NCBI GenBank assembly: GCA_017623265.1 | Contig: JAGAPM010000276.1 | Span: forward strand, 1-6,203 | Direction: 5' to 3' | Source: Lentisphaeria bacterium | Lineage (GTDB): Bacteria > Verrucomicrobiota > Lentisphaeria > Victivallales > UBA1829 | Length of the DNA: 6,203 nt | Shown: positions 1 through 6,155 of the stretch, piece by piece | Layout: every line of letters starts with the position of its first letter | Numbering within the stretch: position 1 is the first letter of the stretch | Translations under genes and position numbers: made by a program | Notes under the pieces: generated by a model | Databases searched by the model: none | What the model was told of the DNA's origin: nothing | The model's input: the letters and a program-made list of their open reading frames with translations, nothing else

Positions 1-65
1 ACGGCAAGATCACCAGAGCCGCCGATGATGATGAATAAGGTTCCCCGTCGGGGAGTGTAAGAGGA
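1..65 (-). CDS. Possible 5' end of a glucose-6-phosphate dehydrogenase-like gene, cut by the window edge
   Basis: Directly after the RNase PH stop codon the minus strand stays open to the window edge, in the same frame as rph. The last residues read LFIIIGGSGDLA. This matches the N-terminal beta strand and nucleotide-binding loop of glucose-6-phosphate 1-dehydrogenase (Zwf), which typically reads V-I-F-G-(A/G)-(T/S)-G-D-L-A. The many C-ending codons (ATC, GGC) agree with the clear genes in the window. No ATG, GTG or TTG lies in this frame between the rph stop and the motif. A GGGGA sits 9 nt before an ATC codon, so a rare start codon is conceivable. Other explanations are stop-codon readthrough, a sequence error, or chance. 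Only about 21 codons are visible, so the assignment is tentative. Confidence 0.35.
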
Positions 66-869
66 TCAGAGTTTTACTCCGGCGAATGCAGTTCCCAGAC
101 TGCCGAACGGTTCGTTGGAGCCGGGCATGGGGAATGCTTCCAGCACTTTATTCTGTGCGGCAAAAATCTTATCCGTGCCGATCTTTGCCAGATCCAGCAG
201 TTTATCAAGTTCCTCCCGGGAGAAGGGTTCCTCTTCCGCAGTTCCCTGGATCTCAATGTATTTACCGGACTCGGTCATGATCACATTCATATCCACATCA
301 GCGGCGGAATCCTCCTCGTAGCAGAGGTCCAGCACCGGATTTCCATTCACGATTCCGACGGAAACCGCCGCCACATTTTCACGCATGGGGAAACGGGGGA
401 TCTTTTTCTGCTCCAGCAACCGGCGGAACGCCATCTGAAGGACCACGGAAGCCCCGCTGATACTGGCGCAACGGGTTCCGCCGTCCGCATCGATCACATC
501 GCAATCAATGTAAAGCGTATTCTGCCCGAGCGCCTGCAGATCGATCACACTGCGGAAGGATCTGCCGATGAGCCGCTGGATCTCCATGGTACGCCCACTC
601 TGTTTGCCCTTTGATGCTTCCCGCTGAACACGGCTTCCGGTACTGCCGGGGATCATGCCGTATTCGCTGGTGACCCATCCGCCGGAAACATTTTGCGCCC
701 GCATCCAGGAGGGGACGCCGGATTCAAAAGAAACAGAGCAGATGACCTTTGTGCCGCCCATTTCGATCAGCGCTGAAGCGATGGGATGTGCGAGAAAATC
801 CGGAGTGATCTTGATTTTGCGGGTCTGATCCCACGCTCTGCCGTCGGTCCGTTTTACCATATTTGCCAT
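66..869 (-). CDS. rph: RNase PH (tRNA nucleotidyltransferase, phosphorolytic 3'-5' exoribonuclease)
   Basis: RNase PH trims 3' ends of tRNA and other stable RNA precursors in the cytoplasm, using phosphate to release nucleoside diphosphates; the family forms a hexameric ring. The 267-residue product has the family layout: N-terminal KRTDGRAWDQTR (6-17), GWVTSEYGMIPG (64-75), the phosphate-binding region GRTMEIQRLIGRS (92-104, with R93), DADGGTRCASISGA (127-140, with the G-T-R phosphate loop at 131-133), and the acidic segment EEDSAADVDMN (185-195) expected to bind metal. It is somewhat longer than the usual 240 or so residues, through a C-terminal tail after about residue 239. The start at 869 is preferred over an upstream ATG at 890 because AAGGA lies 9 nt before it and the family N-terminus begins here. 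It follows the SRP RNA by 28 nt. Confidence 0.96.
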   Translation of the reverse strand: MANMVKRTDGRAWDQTRKIKITPDFLAHPIASALIEMGGTKVICSVSFESGVPSWMRAQNVSGGWVTSEYGMIPGSTGSRVQREASKGKQSGRTMEIQRLIGRSFRSVIDLQALGQNTLYIDCDVIDADGGTRCASISGASVVLQMAFRRLLEQKKIPRFPMRENVAAVSVGIVNGNPVLDLCYEEDSAADVDMNVIMTESGKYIEIQGTAEEEPFSREELDKLLDLAKIGTDKIFAAQNKVLEAFPMPGSNEPFGSLGTAFAGVKL

Positions 870-878
870 AAGAAATGA

Positions 879-883
879 TCCTT
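879..883 (-). promoter_or_regulatory. Ribosome binding site that sets the rph start
   Basis: On the minus strand AAGGA is followed by 9 nt and then the ATG at 869. The alternative ATG at 890 lies upstream of this site, so it could not use it, and it would add residues that RNase PH proteins lack. Confidence 0.7.
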
Positions 884-897
884 TTTGCATAAGAAAA

Positions 898-1010
898 GCC
901 GCTGACTGACAGAGTTCCTGCAGCGCACAGACTCATCGCTTAGGGCTGCTTTGTTCCCAACCTGACCCGGTTCACGGGAGTCTGTCGCACAAGTTCCGGC
1001 AATCAGCGGC
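898..1010 (-). ncRNA. ffs: Signal recognition particle RNA, small bacterial (4.5S-like) type
   Basis: The RNA scaffolds Ffh for co-translational targeting of membrane and secreted proteins. Read on the minus strand, helix 8 is plainly visible. GGGU (968-965) pairs with GCCC (946-943). CAGG (964-961) faces AGCA (950-947) across the symmetric internal loop bound by the Ffh M domain. Next, UUG (960-958) pairs with CAA (953-951), capped by the GGAA tetraloop (957-954). E. coli has UCC/GGA in place of UUG/CAA, so the change is compensatory. Below it, ACAGACUC (985-978) pairs perfectly with GAGUCUGU (934-927). The RNA ends pair over 11 bp (1010-1000 with 908-898, one G-U). About 113 nt with no room for an Alu domain fits the Gram-negative type. 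The run UUUUCUU follows the 3' stem, so the terminal helix may also act as a terminator. End positions are inferred from pairing. Confidence 0.93.
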
Positions 1011-1026
1011 AAGATTACTTGTTTTA

Positions 1027-1998
1027 TTATTCAGCTTTAGCGGCTTTTTTGCCGTTCTTTATTACTTTACAGCGTGAAACGAAATATTCAAGTAAAAGTC
1101 CAACTTCTTCCCGCATTTTTTTGCGATCCACGATCCGGTCGATGAGTCCTTTCTTCAGAAGGAACTCGGCAGTCTGGAACCCTTCCGGCAGCTGAGCCTG
1201 GGTGGTATCGCGGATCACACGGGGTCCGGCGAAACCGATCAGGGCTTCAGGTTCCGCAATGATCAGGTCGCCGAGGGAAGCGAAACTGGCAGTAACTCCG
1301 GCAGTAGTGGGATGGGTCATGATGACCAGATAAGGCAGACCGGCTTCTTTGTGTCGTTCGGCAGCGCCGCTGGTTTTCGCCATCTGCATGAGGCTGATCA
1401 TGCCTTCGTACATTCTGGCGCCGCCGCTTGCAGTCACGATGATGAGCGGCAGTTTCTTTGCCGTGGCATACTCGAACAGGCGGGTAATCTTTTCGCCGAC
1501 AACCGCGCCCATACTGGCACCGAGGAAGCGGAAATCCATCACGCCCAGCGCATAGGGGATCCCGTTCAGGGTGGCTTCGCCGCAGATCACGGCATCTTTC
1601 ATACCGGTCTTCTTCTGGTTGGAGGCGAGCTTTTCCGTGTAGGATGCAACCCCTTCAAACTTGAGGGTATCGATCGAAGTCATGTCCGGATCGATCTCCT
1701 TGAAAGAACCTTCATCGGTCAGCAGTTCGATCCGGCGGGGAGCGGGGAGCGGATAATGGGATCCGCACTTGGGGCAGATGTTCCAATTCTGTTCCCGTTC
1801 GCGCGTAAAGATCGTTTCATCGCACTGCTTGCACTTTTCCCAAAGACCTTCCGGGATATCGCGGCGGGGCACAAGTTCAGAAAGGGCGCCGGGGTGCTGC
1901 GGAGGCGGAAGCGGGGCTTCCCGGGGTACAGGAGTCGGGCTCTGATCGGTATTCTGACTGATCGTCGAATACTTCGCTTTTGTAAAAAATTCTGCCAT
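1027..1998 (-). CDS. accD: Acetyl-CoA carboxylase carboxyltransferase subunit beta
   Basis: AccD pairs with AccA (not in this window) to move the carboxyl group from carboxybiotin to acetyl-CoA, giving malonyl-CoA for fatty acid synthesis in the cytoplasm. The 323-residue product has the four-cysteine zinc ribbon typical of bacterial AccD (C56, C59, C75, C78). The crotonase-like carboxyltransferase fold follows, with KFEGVASYTEKLASNQKKTG (113-132), FRFLGASMGAVVGEK (156-170), SGGARMYEG (191-199, oxyanion-type glycine loop), LMQMAKTSGA (203-212) and IGFAGPRVI (254-262). Residues 20-37 form a proline-rich stretch ahead of the conserved IPEGLW segment. The start is supported by AGGAAGGA 8 nt upstream. 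Translation ends in tandem TAA codons 16 nt before the SRP RNA. It lies 30 nt after comF. Confidence 0.97.
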   Translation of the reverse strand: MAEFFTKAKYSTISQNTDQSPTPVPREAPLPPPQHPGALSELVPRRDIPEGLWEKCKQCDETIFTREREQNWNICPKCGSHYPLPAPRRIELLTDEGSFKEIDPDMTSIDTLKFEGVASYTEKLASNQKKTGMKDAVICGEATLNGIPYALGVMDFRFLGASMGAVVGEKITRLFEYATAKKLPLIIVTASGGARMYEGMISLMQMAKTSGAAERHKEAGLPYLVIMTHPTTAGVTASFASLGDLIIAEPEALIGFAGPRVIRDTTQAQLPEGFQTAEFLLKKGLIDRIVDRKKMREEVGLLLEYFVSRCKVIKNGKKAAKAE

Positions 1999-2028
1999 AT
2001 TTTTTATCCTTCCTGCCTGCCGACGGCT

Positions 2029-2757
2029 TCATTGGCGTCTTGCAAGCGTCAAAATACAGACTTTTTCCGCGCCGGCTTTCAGGAGCGTTTCAGCTGCCGC
2101 CGCCAGAGTGGATCCGGTCGTCATAACATCATCCACCAATAATATAGCACGCTTTTTGAGATTTGTCGAACGATTTATGAAAAAAGCGCCTTTTAAATTT
2201 GAAATTCTTTGTTTCCGGGTCAGTCTGGACTGCTGACCGGTCCATTTTTTCCGCTTCAAAAGCGGTCGGACAGGAATTTTTGCGATCGTTCCGAAAGCCC
2301 GTGCAAATTCTTCCGCCTGATTGTATGAACGGCGCATTTTCCGCCACCAGTGGAGCGGAACCGGAACGATCAGATCGAAGGCTTCGTGCCGGATCGCCTC
2401 CCCGCAGCGCATCAGAGCAAGCGCCGCCAGCGCACGGGCAAGATCAGGACGGGATTGATACTTGAAGGCGTGGACCAGCTCTCTGCCCGCACCCCGCATC
2501 CGGAAGATGGTGAACGCATTTTTCCACGGGCGGCGTGCTTCTTCTTTCATGCAGTCCGAACACATCTCGAAGATACCATCCAGTGTACCGCCGCAACCGG
2601 GACAATATGGCGGCTGGATAAACTCGATCTGTGCGAGACAATCCCGGCAGAGCGTGTTCGGGGCGCCATCGTTTGTTGTATTTCCGCAGAGCGGACACTC
2701 CAGAGGAATGATCTTCCGGATGCAGGAAATCAAAAACTGTTTGAGTGATATCATCAT
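2029..2757 (-). CDS. comF: ComF-family phosphoribosyltransferase-like protein with double zinc ribbon
   Basis: ComF proteins join an N-terminal zinc-binding region to a type I phosphoribosyltransferase fold and are implicated in handling incoming DNA during natural transformation; many carriers are not known to be competent. This 242-residue protein has cysteine pairs C21/C24 and C37/C40, then C52/C55 and C66/C69, giving two ribbons. It then shows YQSRPDLARALA (100-111), the family signature VPVPLHWWRKMRRSYNQAEEFA (131-152), and the PRPP-binding loop VDDVMTTGSTL (208-218). The length is normal. The start has no good Shine-Dalgarno, and two ATG codons lie in tandem, so the start could be shifted by one codon. 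No other competence gene is in the window, so a DNA-uptake role is inference; the family call itself is firm. It is the first gene of the left block. Parts of it look more AT-rich than its neighbours. Confidence 0.92.
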   Translation of the reverse strand: MMISLKQFLISCIRKIIPLECPLCGNTTNDGAPNTLCRDCLAQIEFIQPPYCPGCGGTLDGIFEMCSDCMKEEARRPWKNAFTIFRMRGAGRELVHAFKYQSRPDLARALAALALMRCGEAIRHEAFDLIVPVPLHWWRKMRRSYNQAEEFARAFGTIAKIPVRPLLKRKKWTGQQSRLTRKQRISNLKGAFFINRSTNLKKRAILLVDDVMTTGSTLAAAAETLLKAGAEKVCILTLARRQ

Positions 2758-2930
2758 ACAAAATAAAACCGTCTGACTTTTCTTCGTATAAAATACCGCA
2801 CTTTGTAAAAAAATAAAGCAGATTTTGAAAAAAAATGCGCGGGAACTGGTATTTTACCAATTAAAGTGTATATTATATGCATGTAAAAAACGATCAGAAC
2901 ACAAAACAGCCAAATCAGGAGAAAAGAAAA
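2758..2930. promoter_or_regulatory. Divergent intergenic region, likely promoters for both gene blocks
   Basis: This AT-rich gap separates two genes that face away from each other, so it should hold both promoters. Rightward candidates are AT-rich elements such as TATATT and TATTAT at 2869-2876, but no convincing -35 partner at ideal spacing could be found. An inverted repeat TGGTA-TTT-TACCA lies at 2847-2859, just before those elements, and could be an operator. For the leftward gene, TTTACA and TTTATA-like elements are present but poorly spaced. No riboswitch-like structure was recognised. Confidence 0.4.
2917..2921 (+). promoter_or_regulatory. Ribosome binding site that sets the dapL start
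   Basis: AGGAG ends 9 nt before the ATG at 2931. It favours that codon over the in-frame ATG at 2877, which has no Shine-Dalgarno sequence and lies in the AT-rich promoter region. Confidence 0.75.
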
Positions 2931-4169
2931 ATGGCAGAAAGTTTCCTTCAGAGCAATTTTGCGAACCGGATCGGTGGCGATCAGTTCGGCAAAGATACCA
3001 AGATCTACAAGTTTGAAAAGATCAAGCGTGCCAAACGTGCCGCCATGGCAGAAAATCCGGGTGTGGAGCTGATCGATATGGGCGTGGGCGAACCGGATGA
3101 TATGGCATTTCCGCCGGTTGTCAATGCCATGAAGAGCGAAGTGGAAAAGTGGGAAAACCGGATCTATGCCGACAACGGCTGCGCCGACTTCAAAGCCGCT
3201 GCCGCCCGTTATATGAAGGCACTTTACGGTGTGGAACTGGATCCCGATACCGAAATCTGCCACTCCATCGGCAGCAAATCCTCCCTCTCCCTGCTCCCCA
3301 GCTGCTTCATCAATCCCGGCGACATCGCTCTGCTGACCATTCCGGGTTATCCGGTCATGGGCACCTGGACCAAGTATCTGGGCGGCGAAGTGATCAACCT
3401 GCCCCTGCTGGAAGAAAACGGCTACCTGCCGGACCTGGATTCCCTCACGGAAGACCAGAAGAAGCGGGCGAAACTGCTGTATCTGAACTATCCGAACAAC
3501 CCCACCGGCGCAACTGCCACGGAAGAATTTTTCCAGAAAGCAGTGAACTTTGCGAAGGAAAATCATATTCTCATCGTCAGTGACGCAGCTTACGCTCCGC
3601 TGAACTTCAAGGGCAAGCCCCTCTCCATCCTCTCCATCCCCGGCGCCATGGATTGCGCAGTGGAACTGCACAGTATGTCCAAGGGCTTCAACATGACCGG
3701 CTGGCGTCTGGGCTGGGTCTGCGGCAATGCGCTGGCAGTCAAGGCGTTCGCAACGGTGAAGGACAATGCGGACTCCGGTCAGTTCCTTGCGATCCAGAAG
3801 GCAGCGATCGCCGCACTGGACGATCAGGCAGCGATCACGCCCGCCATCAGCGAAAAGTATGAACGCCGTCTGACCAGCATGGTGAACACGCTCAAGAAAC
3901 TGGGCTTCAACGCCAAGGTTCCCGCCGGCAGCTTCTATCTCTATGTGAAGGCGCCGAAAGCCTCCTCCGATGGAACCAAGTTTGCCACCGGTGAAGATTT
4001 CAGCCAGTGGCTCATCAAGACAAAACTGATCAGCTCCGTTCCCTGGGATGATGTTGGACCGTATGTCCGCTTCAGCGCCACCTTTGTCGCCCGGGGCGGC
4101 AAGGCGGAAGAAGACCGGGTCCTGGCAGAATTTGCGAACCGTCTTGCAGACGCAAAATTTGAGTTTTGA
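2931..4169 (+). CDS. dapL: LL-diaminopimelate aminotransferase-like PLP enzyme (class I/II fold)
   Basis: The likely role is direct transamination of tetrahydrodipicolinate to LL-diaminopimelate, using glutamate as donor. This shortcut in lysine and peptidoglycan synthesis bypasses DapD, DapC and DapE. The 412-residue product, about the usual DapL length, has the fold-type I landmarks: IYKFEKIKRAKRAA (25-38), GVGEPDDMAFP (51-61), PGYPV (138-142), NYPNNPTGA (186-194), SDAAYAPL (217-224, with D218 and Y221 for the cofactor), and SMSKGFNMTGWRLGW (248-262), where K251 should form the PLP Schiff base. R380 in VRFSA is the expected substrate carboxylate-binding arginine. The sequence differs from the plant/chlamydial DapL proteins I recall, and closer fits are the second DapL type or general aspartate-type aminotransferases. 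The PLP aminotransferase call is certain and the substrate is probable. The next gene starts 7 nt after its stop. Confidence 0.8.
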   Translation: MAESFLQSNFANRIGGDQFGKDTKIYKFEKIKRAKRAAMAENPGVELIDMGVGEPDDMAFPPVVNAMKSEVEKWENRIYADNGCADFKAAAARYMKALYGVELDPDTEICHSIGSKSSLSLLPSCFINPGDIALLTIPGYPVMGTWTKYLGGEVINLPLLEENGYLPDLDSLTEDQKKRAKLLYLNYPNNPTGATATEEFFQKAVNFAKENHILIVSDAAYAPLNFKGKPLSILSIPGAMDCAVELHSMSKGFNMTGWRLGWVCGNALAVKAFATVKDNADSGQFLAIQKAAIAALDDQAAITPAISEKYERRLTSMVNTLKKLGFNAKVPAGSFYLYVKAPKASSDGTKFATGEDFSQWLIKTKLISSVPWDDVGPYVRFSATFVARGGKAEEDRVLAEFANRLADAKFEF

Positions 4170-4176
4170 GTAAGCG

Positions 4177-4830
4177 ATGAGTGAACACGCACAACCGACA
4201 GCGATTCCGTATTCGCAGGAAGTTTTCCGGAAACTGATCCACCTCAGCTCCCTCTGGATGGTGGCGCTGATCTGGTTCTTTCCGTGGCCGCAACTGTTGC
4301 TTTTTTACGGGTTCGCCATCTGTCTGGTGCTGAATCTGCTCTGTGAATATGCCTACTCCTGTCAGGTCCGGTTCATTACGCCCCTTTATGCGTTCTTCTT
4401 CAAGAATATGCTGCGGGGAGAAGTGAAGCGCGGACAGTGGGTGGTCAGCGGCAGTCCTCCGGTCTTTGCGGCGGCAGCGCTGGTAACCTTGCTTTTTCCG
4501 CAGAAGATCGCCGCCGTGGCACTGGGCGTGATGCTCATTGCCGATACGGCGGCAGCATTGATCGGACGCCGTTTCGGCAAGCACAAAGTGGCAAACGGCA
4601 AATCGCTGGAAGGCGTGCTGGCATTCTGTGTTGCTGGCAGTCTCTGGGCATGGGGTCTGCTGTACTGCGCGGAGCTGCTGAACGGACTGACGGCAGCCGG
4701 TGCTGTGCTGGGCGTGTTTCTCGCATCCATTGCGGAACTGTTTGAAAAACAGCTGCACATGGATGACAATTTTTCGATTCCCCTGATCTCCGGGGCTGTG
4801 ATCTGGCTCTCAACGATTCTTTTCTTATAA
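4177..4830 (+). CDS. SEC59/VTE5-family membrane kinase-like protein (polyprenol/dolichol/phytol kinase family)
   Basis: The 217-residue product is an integral membrane protein with about six or seven hydrophobic helices (roughly 24-36, 38-57, 96-107, 111-129, 145-168, 170-188, 198-216). Family landmarks are RKLIHLSS (18-25) near the N-terminus, ADTAAALIGRRFGKHK (122-137), NGKSLEG (140-146) and a late DDNFSIPLISGA (196-207). This pattern is characteristic of CTP-dependent dolichol, phytol and farnesol kinases and resembles that of CDP-diglyceride synthases. The expected reaction is phosphorylation of a long-chain lipid alcohol at the membrane, but the substrate cannot be read from sequence. 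It starts 7 nt after the dapL stop with only a weak Shine-Dalgarno, which suggests translational coupling. A link to recycling a lipid carrier for cell wall precursors is inference from the dapL neighbour. A phosphatidate cytidylyltransferase-like role is the main alternative. Confidence 0.75.
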   Translation: MSEHAQPTAIPYSQEVFRKLIHLSSLWMVALIWFFPWPQLLLFYGFAICLVLNLLCEYAYSCQVRFITPLYAFFFKNMLRGEVKRGQWVVSGSPPVFAAAALVTLLFPQKIAAVALGVMLIADTAAALIGRRFGKHKVANGKSLEGVLAFCVAGSLWAWGLLYCAELLNGLTAAGAVLGVFLASIAELFEKQLHMDDNFSIPLISGAVIWLSTILFL

Positions 4831-4831
4831 C
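4803..4831 (+). promoter_or_regulatory. Weak candidate internal promoter for ackA
   Basis: TATAAC (4826-4831) matches five of six -10 consensus bases. It lies 17 nt after CTGGCT (4803-4808), which matches only half of a -35 consensus. It overlaps the end of the membrane kinase gene and would give ackA a short leader. It may equally be chance, with ackA read from the upstream promoter. Confidence 0.2.
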
Positions 4832-4861
4832 ATTCAACATAACACACGAAGGAACAAAAAA

Positions 4862-6073
4862 ATGAAAATCCTCGTTCTCAATGCGGGCAGTTCGTCCCTC
4901 AAGTTCACTCTGTTTGATATGCAGGGTGCAGAAAACAGCGTGATCGCCAGCGGTCAGGTGGAACGCGTCGGCAGCGACAAGCCGAACGTGATCTACAAGC
5001 GTCCGGATGGCTTCAAGGCAGAACACACCCTCGCCGCCGGTGCCGACCATGCCGCCGGTCTTCAGGCGATCTGCGATGAACTGGTGGATGCCGAACACGG
5101 CGTTCTCAAGAGTCTGAGCGAAGTTGCTGCGATCGGTCACCGCGTGCTTCACGGCGGCGAAAAAGTGACTCAGCCGGTGGAAGTGACGGAAGAAGTCAAG
5201 GCGATTATCCGGGAATGTTTCCCCCTCGGTCCGCTGCACAATCCGGCAAACCTCATGGGTATCGAAGCCTGCGAAAAACTGTTCCCCGGCGTTCCCAATG
5301 TGGGCGTGTTCGATACGCAGTTCCATCAGACCATGGCTCCGGAAGCCTATCTCTACGCCATTCCCTATGAATACTACACAGAACACGGCATCCGGAAGTA
5401 CGGTTTCCACGGCACCAGCCATCACTTTGTGACCATCAGCACTGCTGAATTCCTGGGCAAGAGCCTGGATGATACGAATATCATCACCTGTCACCTGGGC
5501 AACGGCTGCAGCATGGCAGCGATCAAGAACGGGAAAGTGGTCGATACCACCATGGGTCTGACCCCGCTGGAAGGTCTGATGATGGGTACCAGAAGCGGTG
5601 ACATCGACGCAGCCGCAGCCCTGCGTATGGTGGAACTGGGCAAAACCGCATCCGAAGTGGATACGATCCTGAACAAGAAGTCCGGTCTCTTCGCCATCGC
5701 CGGGATCAATTCCGGTGACATGCGCGACATCATCGGCGCAGCAGAAGGCGGCAACGAACGCGCACAGCTGGCACTCAAGATGTTTGTCCGCCGCGTGGTG
5801 AAATATATCGGTTCCTACTTTGTGCTGGTCGGCGGCGCAGAAGCGATCGTCTTCACCGGCGGGATCGGCGAATACTCCGTTGGCATCCGGGAAGAAATCA
5901 TCAAGGGCGTAGAATCCCTCGGCTTCAAGATGGATGCCGAAAAGAATGCCGCTCACTTCGGTAAGAAGGGCATCGTCTCCACCGATGACAGCAAGGGCAA
6001 GGTCATCATCATGCCCACCAACGAAGAACTCATGATCGCCAAGTCCACGGTCCAGGTTCTCAAACTGGCATAA
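4862..6073 (+). CDS. ackA: Acetate kinase
   Basis: AckA interconverts acetyl phosphate plus ADP with acetate plus ATP in the cytoplasm, usually after phosphotransacetylase (Pta); no pta is seen here. The 403-residue product has normal length and all landmarks: LNAGSSSLKF (6-15, with N7), IGHRVLHGG (91-99, with R94), PLHNPAN (124-130, with H126), FDTQFH (150-155, with D151), GFHGTSH (181-187, with H183), the nucleotide-binding segment HLGNGCSMAAIKNGK (211-225), MGTRSGDID (241-249, with R244), FTGGIGEYS (331-339) and TNEEL (386-390, with E388). These residues correspond to the catalytic set known from the Methanosarcina enzyme. GAAGGA ends 8 nt before the ATG. The gene lies 31 nt after the membrane kinase gene and is followed by a strong terminator. 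Its many C-ending codons suggest good expression. Confidence 0.98.
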   Translation: MKILVLNAGSSSLKFTLFDMQGAENSVIASGQVERVGSDKPNVIYKRPDGFKAEHTLAAGADHAAGLQAICDELVDAEHGVLKSLSEVAAIGHRVLHGGEKVTQPVEVTEEVKAIIRECFPLGPLHNPANLMGIEACEKLFPGVPNVGVFDTQFHQTMAPEAYLYAIPYEYYTEHGIRKYGFHGTSHHFVTISTAEFLGKSLDDTNIITCHLGNGCSMAAIKNGKVVDTTMGLTPLEGLMMGTRSGDIDAAAALRMVELGKTASEVDTILNKKSGLFAIAGINSGDMRDIIGAAEGGNERAQLALKMFVRRVVKYIGSYFVLVGGAEAIVFTGGIGEYSVGIREEIIKGVESLGFKMDAEKNAAHFGKKGIVSTDDSKGKVIIMPTNEELMIAKSTVQVLKLA

Positions 6074-6116
6074 GGTCGGATCGACAGGAAAAAGGCTTTT
6101 CAAAAAAGTTCTTTGC

Positions 6117-6155
6117 AGCGAAGCGCAGATAAAACAGTCTGCGCTTCGCTTTTTT
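6117..6155 (+). terminator. Intrinsic terminator after ackA
   Basis: AGCGAAGCGCAGA (6117-6129) pairs perfectly over 13 bp with TCTGCGCTTCGCT (6138-6150) across an 8-nt loop, and a T-run follows through 6155. It lies about 43 nt after the ackA stop codon and should end the dapL-to-ackA transcript. No gene start is visible in the 48 nt that remain to the window edge. Confidence 0.92.

Noticed and set aside
42..54. TCCCC-GAC-GGGGA hairpin behind rph as a terminator
   Set aside because: The stem is only 5 bp and no T-run follows on the minus strand.
16..60. Plus-strand tail of an open frame ending at the TAA at 58-60, as if a gene converged on rph
   Set aside because: It shows no recognisable motif, its codon endings do not match the strong genes here, and the opposite strand reads a Zwf-like motif; it cannot be fully excluded at the edge.
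870..890. Upstream ATG that would add 7 residues to RNase PH
   Set aside because: It lies ahead of the AAGGA site that serves the ATG at 869 and adds residues not typical of the family.
1045..1060. Inverted repeat GGC-A-run-GCC at the 3' end of accD
   Set aside because: It lies inside the lysine-rich coding tail and has no T-run after it, so it does not look like a terminator.
1312..2142. Plus-strand open frame of 276 codons opposite accD and the end of comF
   Set aside because: AccD and ComF are unmistakable on the other strand, and this frame has antisense-like composition.
2877..2930. Upstream in-frame ATG that would add 18 residues to the aminotransferase
   Set aside because: No ribosome binding site precedes it, the extension is polar and unlike the family, and a good AGGAG precedes the ATG at 2931.
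2754..3671. Minus-strand open frame of 305 codons opposite the 5' half of dapL
   Set aside because: It mirrors the codon pattern of dapL, crosses the intergenic promoter region, and has no recognisable motif.
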